A DNA stretch of 64,000 bases from Paralithodes platypus (lineage: Eukaryota > Arthropoda > Malacostraca > Decapoda > Lithodidae), in NCBI GenBank assembly GCA_032716605.1, contig CM064502.1, positions 32,184,910 through 32,248,909 on the forward strand. The letters run 5' to 3'. Positions 31,216-42,391 of the stretch are shown here, one piece after another. Position 1 is the first letter of the stretch. Each line of letters starts with the position of its first letter. The notes below the pieces were generated by a model. The model worked only from the letters and a program-made list of their open reading frames with translations. It made no database searches and was not told the DNA's origin. The position numbers were made by a program, and so were the translations under genes.

Positions 31216-34053
31216 TTATTCATTTACAAACGCAGTCAGTCGCGGGTTTGATGCGAGATATTTGTCTAGGCGGAGTTTAAATGAATCAACGGTGATGCAG
31301 TCTATAACGTTTCGGGGAAGCCCATTCCACAAGTTGACAACTCGATTGAAGAAGAAATTCTTAGATTCGTGTGAGTTAAAAGATTTACCAATAATTTTGC
31401 AACCGTTTCCCCGCGTGTAATTAGATTGGTCGATAGTGAAGTACTTACTACAGTTCATATTGTCGATGCCTTTGATGATTTTGAACACTTGAATTAAGTC
31501 ACCTCTTAATCTGCGCTGGGTTAAAGGAAATAGATTTAATTCTCTAAGACGCTCTTCGTATGGTTTGTTCTTTAGGCTAGGTATCATTTTGGTAACTCTA
31601 CGTTGAACTCATTCTAGCTTGTTTATATCTTTTTGGTAATAAGGGCACCAGGATTGAACGCAGTATTCCAGAAGAGGGCGGACTAATGAATTGTAAAGGG
31701 TTAGGATAACTTCTTTGGATTTATGCTCAAATGACCTGCCTATAAAGCCAATTATTTTGTTTGCCTTCTTAACAACTTCTGAACATTGTTGACTCGGTTT
31801 TAGGTTACTCGATATTGTTACTCCCAGATCGGTTTCTCTGTTTACATTTTTAAGCTGAGTGCCATTCATCGAATAGTTTGCTTTCTCATTTAGGTATCCG
31901 ATATGTAGTACTTTACATTTATCCGCATTGAAACTCATTTGCCAAATTTGGGCCCAACATGACAATTTATCTAGATTGTGTTGCATATCGTCAACTTGTT
32001 CTTTTGAGAGTACGCTATTTGCAATTTTTGTATCGTCAGCAAATTTTGAGATTGTACAGGTGAGACCCTCATCTATGTCGTTGATGTAAATTAGAAAGAT
32101 AATTGGTCCTAGTACCGATCCCTGGGGTACCCCGCTACTTACATTGGTCCATTTAGATGCCTTACCGTTTATGACTACTCTTTGCTTTCTGTCGCTGAGC
32201 CAATTTTCTATCCATTTCAACACACCGTCTTGTATTCCATGCGCTTTTAGTTTTAGCAGTAAACGTTTGTGGGGAACTTTGTCAAAGGCCTTTTGAAAAT
32301 CAAGGTATATAATATCTACAGCTTTACTCTCATCGTAGAGGTTGAGGATATCGTGGAAGAAGTCTAAGAGGTTTGTTAAACAGGAACGTTTTTTACGAAA
32401 GCCGTGTTGAGTATCTTTAAGTATGTTATTTTCCTCTAAGTGATTTACGAGTCTGTCTCGTATGACCGTTTCTAGCATTTTACATACAACTGAGGTTAAG
32501 CTAATTGGACGATAGTTACTGGGTAGGGATTTGCTGCCTTTTTTGAATATCGGTGTTACGTTGGCTAGCTTCCACTGATCGGGCATAGTTCCAGACTGCA
32601 AGGATTTATTGAATAGTAATGTCAGTGGTTTGGAGAGCTCATCCTTAGCTTCCTTTAGAACTCTAGGCGAGATTGTATCAGGTCCAGGCGTTTTATTTAC
32701 CTTGAGTTTATCTAAACAATTCAATACTTCTCTCTCTGTAACGGTGATATTGCTTAGAACATCTGAATTATCAATCTGAATCGGCGATGGTGTAGGGATA
32801 TCACTGAGGTCTTCTGTTGTAAAAAACTGATGCAAAGAAGGTATTGAGGGCATTACTCATTTGTTCTTCGTCTTTGGTGTATTCTCCATTTTCATCGACT
32901 AACGGTCCAACAGTTGAAGTAACTACTTTTTTCTTTCTGATATAACTATAGAATTCTTTCGGGTTTGTTTTACTTTGATTCGCAATATGTAACTCTAAGG
33001 TCTTTTTACTTTGCTTAATTAACTTTTTGGCTTTGCGTCGTAGCTCTACAAATTTCAGCCGTTCTTCGTCATTTTGTGAGGATTTTAATCTATCATTAGC
33101 AAATTTTTTAGCAAGCAGGCAGTTTGAAATATCTTTATTCCACCATTTGGGCTTATTATTATGGCCTGGACGCCGAGTTTTCGATGGTATGCAGTCTTGC
33201 ACTGCTTTTAGGTAAGTGGCTTCGAATAACTTCCAAGATGTATTTATGTCGTTATTGTGAATTAAAAAGCTCCAGTCAATTTCTTTAAACATAGCTCTAA
33301 GTTTATGGAAGTTTGCTTTCTTGAAATTAGGGACTTTTTCGATGCTACTATTTGGTTCGTTACTAGTAAACTTTAAAGTGAAAGTTATCGTACGATGGTC
33401 GCTGTTACTGAATTCATCACCAACATTCAAATTCTCTATTAATTCTTCTTTTGTTGCAAGTACAATGTCAAGAACGTTATTACCACGGGTCGGCGTTCCA
33501 ACAAATTGATAAAGCGAACTCTCTCTTGCAAGTTCGTATACAAGTCATGTCCGGAGTGTGAAGTAAGAGTATCGCCCCACTTGGTCACAGGTAAATTAAA
33601 GTCACCAAAAATTACGGTATCTTGCGAGTTACTTACATCTGCAATTTGTTCGTAAATATCTCGGTCAGTTTGCACTGATTGAGCTGGAGGTCTGTATATA
33701 ATGCAAGTATTATTTTGGTACCTTTATTATTCTTTATTAGCACAAAAGATGCGTCGACGTTCACAATTTGAGGTTTTGACAAGAGGGTAGGGTTAAGACT
33801 TTCTTTGATATAAAGTAAAACGCCACCTCCATTTCGATTTATTCGGCTTTTCTCAAACATTACATAACCGGGAAGTGAATATTCTGCTAAAAAGTCTCTA
33901 TCTTCTGTATTGAGCCAAGATTCTGTTATGCCAATCACATCATAATTTTCTGTAAACACTAGCTCCTCTAAATCTGAAAATTTATTGCGTATGCTACGAG
34001 CGTTTGCATAGAAAACCTTTAAATTTGTTATTTTAGAACTCACGGAACGCTCT
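31216..34053 (-). pseudogene. CR1-like ORF2: endonuclease and reverse transcriptase
   Basis: The natural start is ATG 34581, upstream of the MITE. The endonuclease has KVFYANARSIRNKFSDLEEL and VIGITESWLN (34043 frame), then VIFGDFNLPVTKW (33675 frame) and FSNSDHRTITFTL (33430 frame), the APE-type motifs. RT (32853 frame) has KTPGPDTISPRVLKE, YRPISLTSVVCKMLE, QHGFRKKRSC, IIYLDFQKAFDKVPH, SSGVPQGSVLGPIIF and the catalytic ISKFADDTKIA. The C-terminal part continues in the same frame past a TGA at 31609-31611 to ASNPRLTAFVNE. The stop replaces what is arginine in this family (KLE then VQRR), as a CpG decay would. Frame slips lie near 33660, 33430 and 32840. Confidence 0.9.
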
Positions 34054-34541
34054 TTAACCCTTATTTAGCGGCGAGCAACATAAGTCGAGTTAAATAAAGC
34101 TGGACTATGAGGCGGCGCTCGACATAACTCGAGTGGCAATTTCAGCACGTAATGTGGCTGAGAGAGAGAGACAAGTGGTGGCAGGAGACTAGCGAGCGTA
34201 TGACTGCTCCAGACCACCGCGGCGAACCTACTGACACAAATCTCAGCTCCCTCCTCCCTCTCTCACTCGCTACATACTCAATTATGTACTGAAAGTACCG
34301 AATTACCTGCTTTTTGCACTCGCGTTGCACGGTTATTGCAAGAAAACTATCCATCATACAAGGATCGTTATGGTGTCATTCGAAAGCTCTGTTTATGCCC
34401 TTTCAGGGATAGGTACTTGTTTTACGTTCTGGGTCTTATTTAGGCATGAAAATGATCACGTAAACAGCCCTATTTTGGCTAAAAACACCCCGCTGTGCGG
34501 TACACATAAATAAACCGCATAGGCCGCTCGTAAGGTGTTAA
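34054..34541 (+). mobile_element. TTAA-flanked MITE, family 1, inserted in CR1-like ORF2
   Basis: TTAA lies at 34054-34057 and 34538-34541. The opening TTAACCCTTATTTAGCGGCG and close GGCCGCTCGTAAGGTGTTAA match the copy at 24302 almost base for base. It sits between codons near the N-terminus of ORF2, and the host frame from ATG 34581 is in register on both sides. Confidence 0.9.
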
Positions 34542-34581
34542 TAATATTTTTGGTTCTTGTCGGATCTACATTTATGTTCAT
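34542..34581 (-). pseudogene. CR1-like ORF2 N-terminal codons
   Basis: The ATG at 34581-34579 opens MNINVDPTRTKNII and runs into the MITE. It lies 83 bp after the end of ORF1, a spacing compatible with a bicistronic LINE. Confidence 0.6.
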
Positions 34582-34664
34582 GGCTGTCCTCGGTCCTCGC
34601 TGTCTTCGGTCCTTATCGCTGGTGGTCCTCGGTTGCCTCTGTTTTTTTCTTGGCGTTGGATGAT

Positions 34665-35780
34665 TTATGTCACTGCTGCTTCTTCTCGGATGGCGTTTTT
34701 TGATCCATGGCTGCGGACTGCTTCGTGTAGGAGACGAGCCATGCGTGCTGAACCCACAGGGTTTAGATGAGTGCCATCCTTGCGGAACAGAGTAGGCTGG
34801 TTGTAGAAGTTGTCCCAGAGGTTGATGAATTCAACTTCTTCCCTCAGACACAAATGTTTTAGTCGGCTATTTGTGCTGAAAGCCTTGTCGTAGAATTTGT
34901 CAGGTGCGTCAATCTTGGGGAGAATGCCTGAGATGATGATATTCCTTGACTTGTTTTTGTAGTGCTGGATCATCTTGCGATATTTCTCCATCAACTCTTC
35001 GGATCTGGTGCGCATGACGTCATTTGAACCAGCATGGATGACAAAAAGGGTATTTTCATTTGCATCCTTTGTGGTATCTTCGAAGGCTTCCACAATGTCG
35101 TCCAGTCCAGCTCCTGGGATGCAAAATCTTTTTCGTTGATTTGGGACTCTGTCGCAGAACTCTTCGACCTGTCCTCGTAGGATGGAATCCCCAACGAGCC
35201 TGGTCTCTTCTGGTTCGTCTTCCATCTCTACCAATATCTCAAATCTGTTGGACATTGTGACTGGTAGATGAGACCTTTTCTGCGTTGGCCGTGCACCGTT
35301 CCTCACTGGTGTAAATCCGGAAACCTGTGGTGGCGGGACTCTACGTACAGGTCGGGGAGAGGAGTGGTTAGAACGGGGGCGAGGGGTTGGTACTGTTCGT
35401 GCTAGCAGGCTTCTTGCACGAGGAGTGGGGGAGAGACTAAGGTGAACAGGGCGGCTGTCCTGGTTTGATGTCGGCTCAGGTTCGTCAGAAGCATCTGCTG
35501 CAGTGTCTACTGCAGGTGTTGGATTGTTGGCAGATGACGTTGGGGCGGTGGTGCATGCTGGAGTTGAAGCAATTTGAGTTAGTGATACTCCAACGTTGAG
35601 TGTTACAAACTCTTGGAGTGATTCCAGCTTCCTGGTGAGGGCGTTGATCTTGTTGAGGGCTTCATCCAATTTTGCTGTCAAATCCTCTCGTTGCTGGCAG
35701 AGTCGGCAGACTTGTGGATCGGCAGGAGCAAACATGGAAGCACCAAACCTACCGGCGCAGTTCGTACAGGCACGAGGCAT
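34665..35780 (-). CDS. CR1-like ORF1 with SGNH esterase domain
   Basis: The frame is open for 371 codons from ATG 35780 (MPRACTNC); a GTG 12 bases upstream in frame is an unlikely start. The N-terminus has CTNCAGRF and CRLCQQREDL, a cysteine pair set like a PHD or zinc finger, then a heptad-like helix (LTAKLDEALNKINALTRKLE, about residues 31-50), and a low-complexity P, T and S region. The C-terminal domain has ETRLVGDSILRG (block I, GDS), LFVIHAGSNDVMRT (block III, GxND) and FRKDGTHLNPVGSARMA (block V, DxxH), the serine-histidine hydrolase signature. ORF1 esterases of CR1-like LINEs are thought to act on lipids or acetyl groups; the role is not settled. Confidence 0.85.
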   Translation of the reverse strand: MPRACTNCAGRFGASMFAPADPQVCRLCQQREDLTAKLDEALNKINALTRKLESLQEFVTLNVGVSLTQIASTPACTTAPTSSANNPTPAVDTAADASDEPEPTSNQDSRPVHLSLSPTPRARSLLARTVPTPRPRSNHSSPRPVRRVPPPQVSGFTPVRNGARPTQKRSHLPVTMSNRFEILVEMEDEPEETRLVGDSILRGQVEEFCDRVPNQRKRFCIPGAGLDDIVEAFEDTTKDANENTLFVIHAGSNDVMRTRSEELMEKYRKMIQHYKNKSRNIIISGILPKIDAPDKFYDKAFSTNSRLKHLCLREEVEFINLWDNFYNQPTLFRKDGTHLNPVGSARMARLLHEAVRSHGSKNAIREEAAVT

Positions 35781-35894
35781 GGTGACGATCACTTTCTTCA
35801 GTTCACTTCACTCACTTAAAAACACTTAACTCACTTTAAAAACACTAAACTCACTTTAAAAACACTTCACTCCCTTCAGGTCGCTTCACTTACT

Positions 35895-36650
35895 TAAATA
35901 GGCCTAACCGAAAACAAAAATGTTGAAATACACACAAATAGGTTATCAGCGGTGATAGCCTAACCAAAAATTAAAACAAAACAAAATTAAATTTGAATAC
36001 GCAGTGATAGCCGAACCGAAAACAATTTTATGTTTATTTAAACAGAAATAGGCCACCAGGGGTTATAGCCTATCCTAACCGAAAACAAAAATTATGAAAT
36101 ACCGGTACGCAGAAATAGGTCACCAGCGGTGATAGCCTAACTGAAAATTTAAAAATTGAAGTACGCAGAAATAGGCCACCAGGGATGATAGCCTAGACTA
36201 ACCGAAAACAAAAATAACCGAAAACAAAAATTATGAAATACCGGTACGCAGAAATAGGCCACCAGCGGTGATAGCCTAGACTAACCGAAAACAAAAATAA
36301 CCGAAAACAAAAATTATGAAATACTGGTACGCAGAAATAGGCCACCAGCGGTGATAGCCTAACTGAAAATTTAAAAATTGAAGTACGCAGAAATAGGCCA
36401 CCAGGGATGATAGCCTAGACTAACCGAAAACAAAATTAACCGAAAACAAAAATTATGAAATACCGGTACGCAGAAATAGGCCACCAGCGGTGATAGCCTA
36501 ACTGAAAATTTAAAAATTGAAGTACCGTACGCAGAAATAGGCCACCAGGGATGATAGCCTAGACTAACCGAAAACAAAAATAACCACAAACAAAAAAGTA
36601 TGAAATATGCAGAAGTAGGCTACCAGGGGTGATAACCTACCTAAAAAAGC
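35895..36650 (-). repeat. Tandem monomers in LINE 5' region
   Basis: About nine copies of a unit with the core GAAATAGGCCACCAGCGGTG followed by ATAGCCTA and ACCGAAAACAAAAAT occur near 36044, 36111, 36168, 36249, 36337, 36394, 36471, 36535 and 36612, spaced 57 to 88 bp. They lie directly upstream of ORF1. A shorter repeat, ACTCACTTTAAAAACAC, occurs three times at 35812-35870. Confidence 0.85.
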
Positions 36651-37255
36651 AAAACAAATATATATATATATATATAATAGAATATGTGACTAAATATACA
36701 ATTCACCAAATAGAGATTATATAAAAATAAAGTGTAACTGCACACAAGGGGTTAATATACTGTATCAACAGATGGCGCTGGTGTCACTGTAGGCTAGTCG
36801 AGCAGGATTATATTTAGATAAACAAAGTTATCAGTCAAAGGTTACTACAGTACAAGATCATGCAAGCAACAACTAAAATTACAGATATATATAGCTACAG
36901 TAGGATACTGAATACGATAACTACTAGAGTTAATAAGAAAATACAAAGCTAGGTCGATTTAGAGGTGCGCGTGCGTCGTCTGCTACAAGCTAGGATAACA
37001 AATGTAAACAACAATGTTTATCAGTCAGAAAAGCAATAAAATAACATGCACGGCAACTACAGAACTATGTGGAGGTTAAACAAGCACTTAACTACTGTTC
37101 ATGCAATGAATAAAGGGAATTGGGATATGAAATACTCAAATTAGGATAGAGTTTTCTCAGTGGCGATGCGGAGCTGTAGGCGGTGCTAAAGCCGGCATGT
37201 GACGCATGCTTTACTGCAAAGTTCCATTTTCGTGTCCAGTCCAGATCTACTGTAG
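36651..37255. other. Spacer without recognised gene
   Basis: Contains a short (TA)n near 36658-36675. The end (37183-37255) is the module with GACGCATGCTTTACTGCAAA and AGATCTACTGTAGTCTATGA, which matches 28960-29005 plus 29127-29138 in reverse, without the foldback insert found there. Confidence 0.5.
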
Positions 37256-37261
37256 TCTATG

Positions 37262-37430
<169 letters not shown>

Positions 37431-37431
<1 letters not shown>

Positions 37432-38326
37432 GCATATGCCCCACAGGCTGGTTTACAGAAAGAGATAAAAGAGGACTTCTGGAATGACACCGTCAGTGTC
37501 ATTTCAAGCCTCTCGGAGAACGAAATAACAATCGTGGGGGGGGGGGGGGACCTCAATGGTCACGTGGGAGCATCTGCAGATGGATACGAGGGGGTACATG
37601 GAGGAAATGGTTACGGAAGGAGAAATCTATAAGGCGAATATATATTGGAGTCCTGCATTGCACTCAACATGGTTGTGTGTAACACAAAGTTCAAGAAAAG
37701 ACAGAGCCACCTGATCACATAAAACTCTGGGGTCTCCAGTAGCCAGATAGATTACTTCTTGGTTAACAGGAAAGACTGGAAACTAGTTAGAGATGTAAAG
37801 GTCACCCCGAGCAAAGAATGTATCCCAGCATAAGCTACTTGTGTGCGACATGAGCTTATACAGAGATCCTAAGCGCAAGAAGGTTTACATACCCAAAAGG
37901 AAAGTGTGGCTGCTGAAGGACAAGGAAGTTAGGGATAGGTTTCATAGTGAACTGGAGGAAATGAATAGAAATAAGGAAGCTAGGCCTAATGATGTAAATA
38001 GCCAATGGAACTTTCTTAGGCATAGCCTTATCGCTGCCACTGACAAAGGCTGTGGGAAAACAAAGGGTCACCCCAGGAATAAGACCTCTTGGTGGTGGAA
38101 CGATGTGGTAGAACATGCTGTGAAAAAGAAAAGGAGATGCTTCGAAGCATGGAAGAAAGGAGGCAGCAGGGAGGAATACCAGGCAGCTAATCGAACTGCC
38201 AAAAGAGTTATTTACAATGCTAAAAATCGCATTAAGGACCTGGTCCTCGAACAAGTGTGTAACACTGATAATTCCAATGGGATCTTCAACCTAGCTAGGC
38301 GAGTTAAAAATGACAGTAGGGATATT
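37431..38326 (+). pseudogene. RTE-like LINE endonuclease (C-terminal) and linker
   Basis: The first part has [16 protein letters not shown], then ITIVGG with a run of 9 [25 protein letters not shown] and, after slips, SQIDYFLV. The DLNGH and IDY motifs are the APE-like catalytic segments. From 37841 an open frame has RKVWLLKDKEVRDRFHSELE, KTSWWWNDVVEHAVKKKRR and EEYQAANRTAKRVIYNAKNR, the usual linker between endonuclease and RT. It stops at the GATATT target of the insert. Confidence 0.8.
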
Positions 38327-38898
38327 TCAATTCAATTCAATTCAATTCAATTCAATTCAATTGTCTTTATTTCATAATATATACAAAATTTACATTCATG
38401 TACATATTACATATCCATTAAAATAATTTCGAAAAGTAAAATAGCTGAAAAGGTATACACATGAATTCCTACAACTCTTGTTTGTTTACAGTATAGCCTA
38501 TAATCAAATATATATTTTATTATATCATCTTTAGCAACCGCATTTAATTATGAATAATTATATGACATCCTAGATAGACCGAGGAAGCATCACCTTGTGT
38601 TTGGATCATAAGACACGGGAGCCCGTCGTTCTTCGTGTCGCTGAACCCATAGGATTCTAGAGTAGATTGTGTTAAGATCATACTTCCATACATCAATATT
38701 ATGTCTTATGAAATAGATTTTCAACATTGTTTATAAAAAGTCCAGACTGCAAGTATTGCCAATTAGTATTAATTATAAGATTATTAGACTTGGCTATTCT
38801 GTGAAAATATCTTGCCTGAATAAGAGCAACGTGATGCTTCGGCAGTAATTGTTCACATGACTCTGCCACCTCATGGTTACTGGTATAGAAATTATATA
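38327..38898 (-). mobile_element. Inserted retroposon with (TTCAA)n end
   Basis: The insert is flanked by GATATT at 38321-38326 and 38899-38904, and the LINE host frame is in register across it once one copy is discounted. The left end is about seven TTCAA units followed by TTGTCTTTATTTC; read on the minus strand this is GAAATAAAGACAA and an (ATTGAA)-like pentamer tail, as in 3' ends of some LINEs and SINEs. The body has no recognised coding sequence. Confidence 0.7.
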
Positions 38899-40760
38899 GA
38901 TATTATAGGTGAACAGTGTGTTAGAAATTATAATGGGAAGATTGTGTATGCAGAAAATGAAATCAGAGAAGCATGGAAGGTACACTATGAACGATTGCTA
39001 AATGTAGAGTTTGAATGGGATAAGGAACAGCTTAGTATCGAAAAACTAATATCTGGGCCCCCTCCTTTGATAGCACCAGCTGTAGTGAGCAACGCAATCA
39101 ATAAAATGAAAGACGGTAAAGCTCCAGGTTGCTCCGACACGCTGATATGATAAAAGCCTCAGGGGAGATTGGTGTAAACTTAGTCACTGAGTTGATAAAC
39201 ACCATTATTAAAGATGAGAAAATCCCAGAGGATTGGCTCAAAAGTGTAATAGTAAATATATACACAGGAAAAGGGGATGCGCTAGATAGAGGAAATTATA
39301 GGGGCCTGAAAATGCTTGACCAAATCATGAAGGTCTGTGATAGAGTCCTTGATGGTTTTGATCAGGCAAGGCATCTCTATTGATGATATGCAGTTTGGTT
39401 TTATGCCAGGACGTGGTACAACCGATGCTATCTTCATAGTCAGGCAGATACAGGAAAGATACTTACTAAAAGGCAGGGATCTTTACTTTGTGTTTGTAGA
39501 CCTGGAGAAGGCCTTTGATAGGGTGCCTAGAGATGTTGTGCAGTGGGCTATGAGGAAACTTGGTGTGGAAGAGTGGCTGGTGCGTGTGATAATGAAGATG
39601 TATGAGGATTCGCGAAGTGCGGTAAGGGTGAAGGGTGTACTGAGTGATGAGTTCGCAGTCCGTGTTTGAGTCCATCAGGATTCAGTGTTAAGCCCCCTCC
39701 TCTTTATTATGGTCTTGGAGGAGCTGTCTAGAGTTTTTAGAGGCGGACTCCCATTGGAACTGTTTTATGCAGACGATTTAGTCCTAATAGCTGACAGTAT
39801 GCAGGATGCTGAGGCCAAATTCAGAGAGTGGAGAGAGGGCATGGCGAGCAAGGGTTTAAGAGTCAATATTAACAAAACCAACGTTATGTATTGTAGATTG
39901 AGACGAGGCAATGTGGAAAAGATCGGTGCATACCCATGTGCAGTGTGTGGAAAGGGAGTGGGCGTTAACTCAATTCAATGTAGCATCTGTCGATGTTGGT
40001 GCACCATGGGAGTAAGCGTTGTAGTAGAATAAAGGGGCCCCTGCCGAAGGATAAGTCAGAAATAGAGAAATTTGAGTGCGTAGTGTGCAAAGGCGAGCTT
40101 GTGTTAAGTGATGATCCTGTGGCTGTGAATTTTTGGAAATGAGTCTTTGGAGCTGGTGAACAAGTTTTGTTACCTAGGAGATACCATCTCTGCCGGTGGT
40201 GGGGCCGAGGCTGCCACTGTTGCTAGAATTAGGTGTGGCTGGGGGAAGTTCAGAGAATTGATGCCAATCCTGACCATGAAAAGAATGCCTCTCCCCCTGA
40301 AGGGAAAGGTGTATGCCTCATGTGTTAGAAGTGCAATGACGTATGCCTCAGAAACATGGGCCGTTAAAGTAGAGGATGTCAACAGAATAGAGCGTAATGA
40401 GATGAGAATGGTGAGATGGATGTGTGGGGCCAGGCTACAGGATAGAATAACAAATGTTGAGCTGAGGAGACGTTTAGGTATAAAGAGTATTAGCGAGGTG
40501 ATGCGTACAAGTAGACTGGGATGGTATGGACATGTGGAGAGAATGGATGAACAAAATTGGGTGAAAAAATGCAGGTCTGTGATTGTGGAGGGGGCTACAC
40601 CAAGGGGTGGACCGAGGAAGACCTGGGATCGGACTATACGCGCCGATCTCAAATCCAAGGACTTGACAAGTGAAGCAGCCCTTAACAGGGTTGCCTGGAA
40701 CGCCGCCATTAGACAAGAGACTGAAACTGCACTTATGTGTGGAACACTCAGTCTTAAAAT
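38899..40760 (+). pseudogene. RTE-like LINE reverse transcriptase and C-terminal region
   Basis: RT begins with NEIREAWKVHYERLLNVEFE and MKDGKAPGCSD, a slip near 39135, then EDWLKSVIVNIYTGKGD and NYRGLKMLDQIMKV, a slip near 39340, QFGFMPGRGTTDAIFIVRQ, VFVDLEKAFDRVPRDVV, a stop TGA at 39667 where the family has glycine, SVLSPLLFIMVLEEL and LELFYADDLVLIADS, the catalytic box. A zinc-finger-like CAVCGKGVG and CSICRCWC pair follows at about 39940-40005. After another gap the C-terminal frame (40147 on) has FCYLGDTISAGGGAEA, YASETWAVKVEDVNRIER and GWYGHVERMDEQNW, typical post-RT motifs. Degraded but readable. Confidence 0.88.
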
Positions 40761-40784
40761 TTTATGTATGTATGTATGTATATG

Positions 40785-41296
40785 TTACGGCCTTTTTGAA
40801 AAAAGTGGCCTTTTTGCGAAATGACCGGGAGCTTTGCAAAATGACCAAAAACCTAGCCTTTTTGTAAAATGACACTTAATGTCTGGCCCATTTGCAAAAT
40901 GTCCAGCATATTGGCCTTTTTGTAAAATTACCTGTGCCCTTTTGCAAAATGACACCAAACGTCTAACTTAACCAAACCTAACCTAACCTAACCTAACCTG
41001 AAATGTTAAAAAATAATATTGTTTTGATTAGGCCTACCCAATTTTTACTAATATATATGTTTACAGTTATTTAGAACTTTACAACAGGGCAATATGCTGT
41101 TTTATTGTAAATTGGCCAGACTTTTGGTGTCATTTTGCAAAAAGGCACAGATAATTTTACAAAAAGGCCAATATGCTGGACATTTTGCAAATGGGCCAGA
41201 CATTAAAGCGTCATTTTACAAAAAGGCTAGGTTTTTGGTCATTTTGCAAAGCTCCCGGTCATTTCGCAAAAAGGCCACTTTTTCAAAAAGACCGTA

Positions 41297-41297
<1 letters not shown>
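40785..41297. mobile_element. Foldback element built of TTTTGCAAAATG-like motifs
   Basis: Two arms of about 180 bp (40785-40965 and 41115-41297) are inverted copies, beginning TTACGGCCTTTTTGAAAAAA and closing as TTACGGTCTTTTTGAAAAAG on the other strand. Within each arm the motif GGCCTTTTTGNAAAATG and its relatives recur about seven times. The loop holds a CCTAA pentamer run at 40977-40999. No gene. It sits directly after the (ATGT)n tail of the LINE. Confidence 0.8.
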
Positions 41298-41327
<30 letters not shown>

Positions 41328-41582
41328 TTTAAGTTTTTTGTTTTAAGGGAAAGGTGGGTGAGAGGAGAGGATTTTATGTGGGAGGCAAAGAGGGAAAGGA
41401 TGAAGCAAGTGTGGGAGGCATAAAAGTTAGTGGGCATACCACTTTGCTTTATTTACATTACATTAGTTTGACTTACATTATACATTTTACATTTTAGTAT
41501 TATTTTTGAACATATGTTCTTTAACTAGCTAAATACATAGTTATTTTATATATATATATATATTATTCTTGATAGTTATGCC

Positions 41583-42070
41583 TTAACCCTCTATTGGCGG
41601 CCCGCAACATAAGTCGAGTTAAATAAATTTGGACTATGTGGCAGCGCGCGACATAGGTCGTGCGGAAATTTCAGCACGTAATGTTGCTGAGAGAGAGAGA
41701 CAAGTGGTGGCAGGAGAGTAGCGAGCGTATGACTGCTCCAGACCACCGCGGCGGACAAACTGACATGAATCCCACCCTCCTCCACCCTCTCACACTCGCT
41801 ACATAGTGAAATGTATGGGGAAAGTACGGAATTTACATGCTTTTTGCACTCGTGTTGCGCGGTTGTTGCAAGAAAACTAGCGGTCATACAAGGATCGTTG
41901 TGGTGTCATTGGAAAGCTCTGTTTATGCCCTTTCAGGGATAGATACTTGTTTTACGCTCTGGGTCTTATTTAGGCATGAAAATGATCACGTAAACAGCCC
42001 TATTTTGGGTAAAAACACCCCGCTGGTGGCTACATATTATATACCGCCTAGGCCGCTCTTAAGGTGTTAA
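41583..42070 (+). mobile_element. TTAA-flanked MITE, family 1
   Basis: TTAA lies at 41583-41586 and 42067-42070. It begins TTAACCCTCTATTGGCGGCC and ends GGCCGCTCTTAAGGTGTTAA. It is the same length as 24302-24789 but more diverged. Confidence 0.9.
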
Positions 42071-42391
42071 AATTATTGCTAGCTAAATAGCCTAACTATT
42101 CAAATTTTATTTTTGACAGTATGCTAGGAGAGATAGTATTAGTAGGATATTTTGTTCAATTTACATCTCGAGGTTTTCTATTTGCAATAGTTTTGAATTT
42201 GATTTTGATATATTATACTGTCTTACAATGTTACACTTATTTCTTCTAATGCATTGCATTACTTTACTTATATCTTCTATTGTCTTACATTACTTATACT
42301 TTTAACTATAATGGCCTGCCTAATTGTATAGCTTACAGTATATATATATATATAGACTGACTGAATACCATCAACTATCAACTATATACTA
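42071..42391. other. AT-rich spacer
   Basis: No gene or clear repeat is seen apart from a short (TA)n at 42341-42353. Confidence 0.5.

Larger units (their letters stand above)
31216..36650 (-). mobile_element. CR1-like LINE with two ORFs and tandem 5' repeats
   Basis: Reading leftward: tandem 5' repeats (36650-35895), ORF1 with an SGNH esterase (35780-34665), ORF2 with endonuclease and RT (34581-31216) and a short AT-rich 3' end near 31205. Gag-less ORF1 with esterase and an APE-type endonuclease are features of CR1/L2-type LINEs (established). A TTAA MITE interrupts ORF2 at 34054-34541. It is nearly full length but carries several frame breaks. Confidence 0.82.
37431..40786 (+). mobile_element. 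RTE-like LINE, 5'-truncated
   Basis: The element runs from the middle of its endonuclease to a 3' end with an (ATGT)n tail (40764-40782). Its endonuclease is of the type annotated in many animals as craniofacial-development-protein-2-like, a common mislabel of RTE-type LINEs. It has several frame slips and a stop at 39667. A 572-bp minus-strand insert lies at 38327-38898. Confidence 0.8.

Noticed and set aside
31216..31587. Separate small gene downstream of the LINE reverse transcriptase
   Set aside because: It is in the same frame as the RT and separated by a single TGA, so it is the LINE C-terminus.
36044..36650. Regularly spaced repeats that might suggest a CRISPR array
   Set aside because: Unit length and spacing vary, the spacers repeat each other, there are no cas genes and the DNA is clearly eukaryotic. 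It fits a LINE 5' monomer array.
40977..40999. CCTAA repeats as a telomere
   Set aside because: Fewer than five units, internal to a foldback element; only a hint of arthropod origin.
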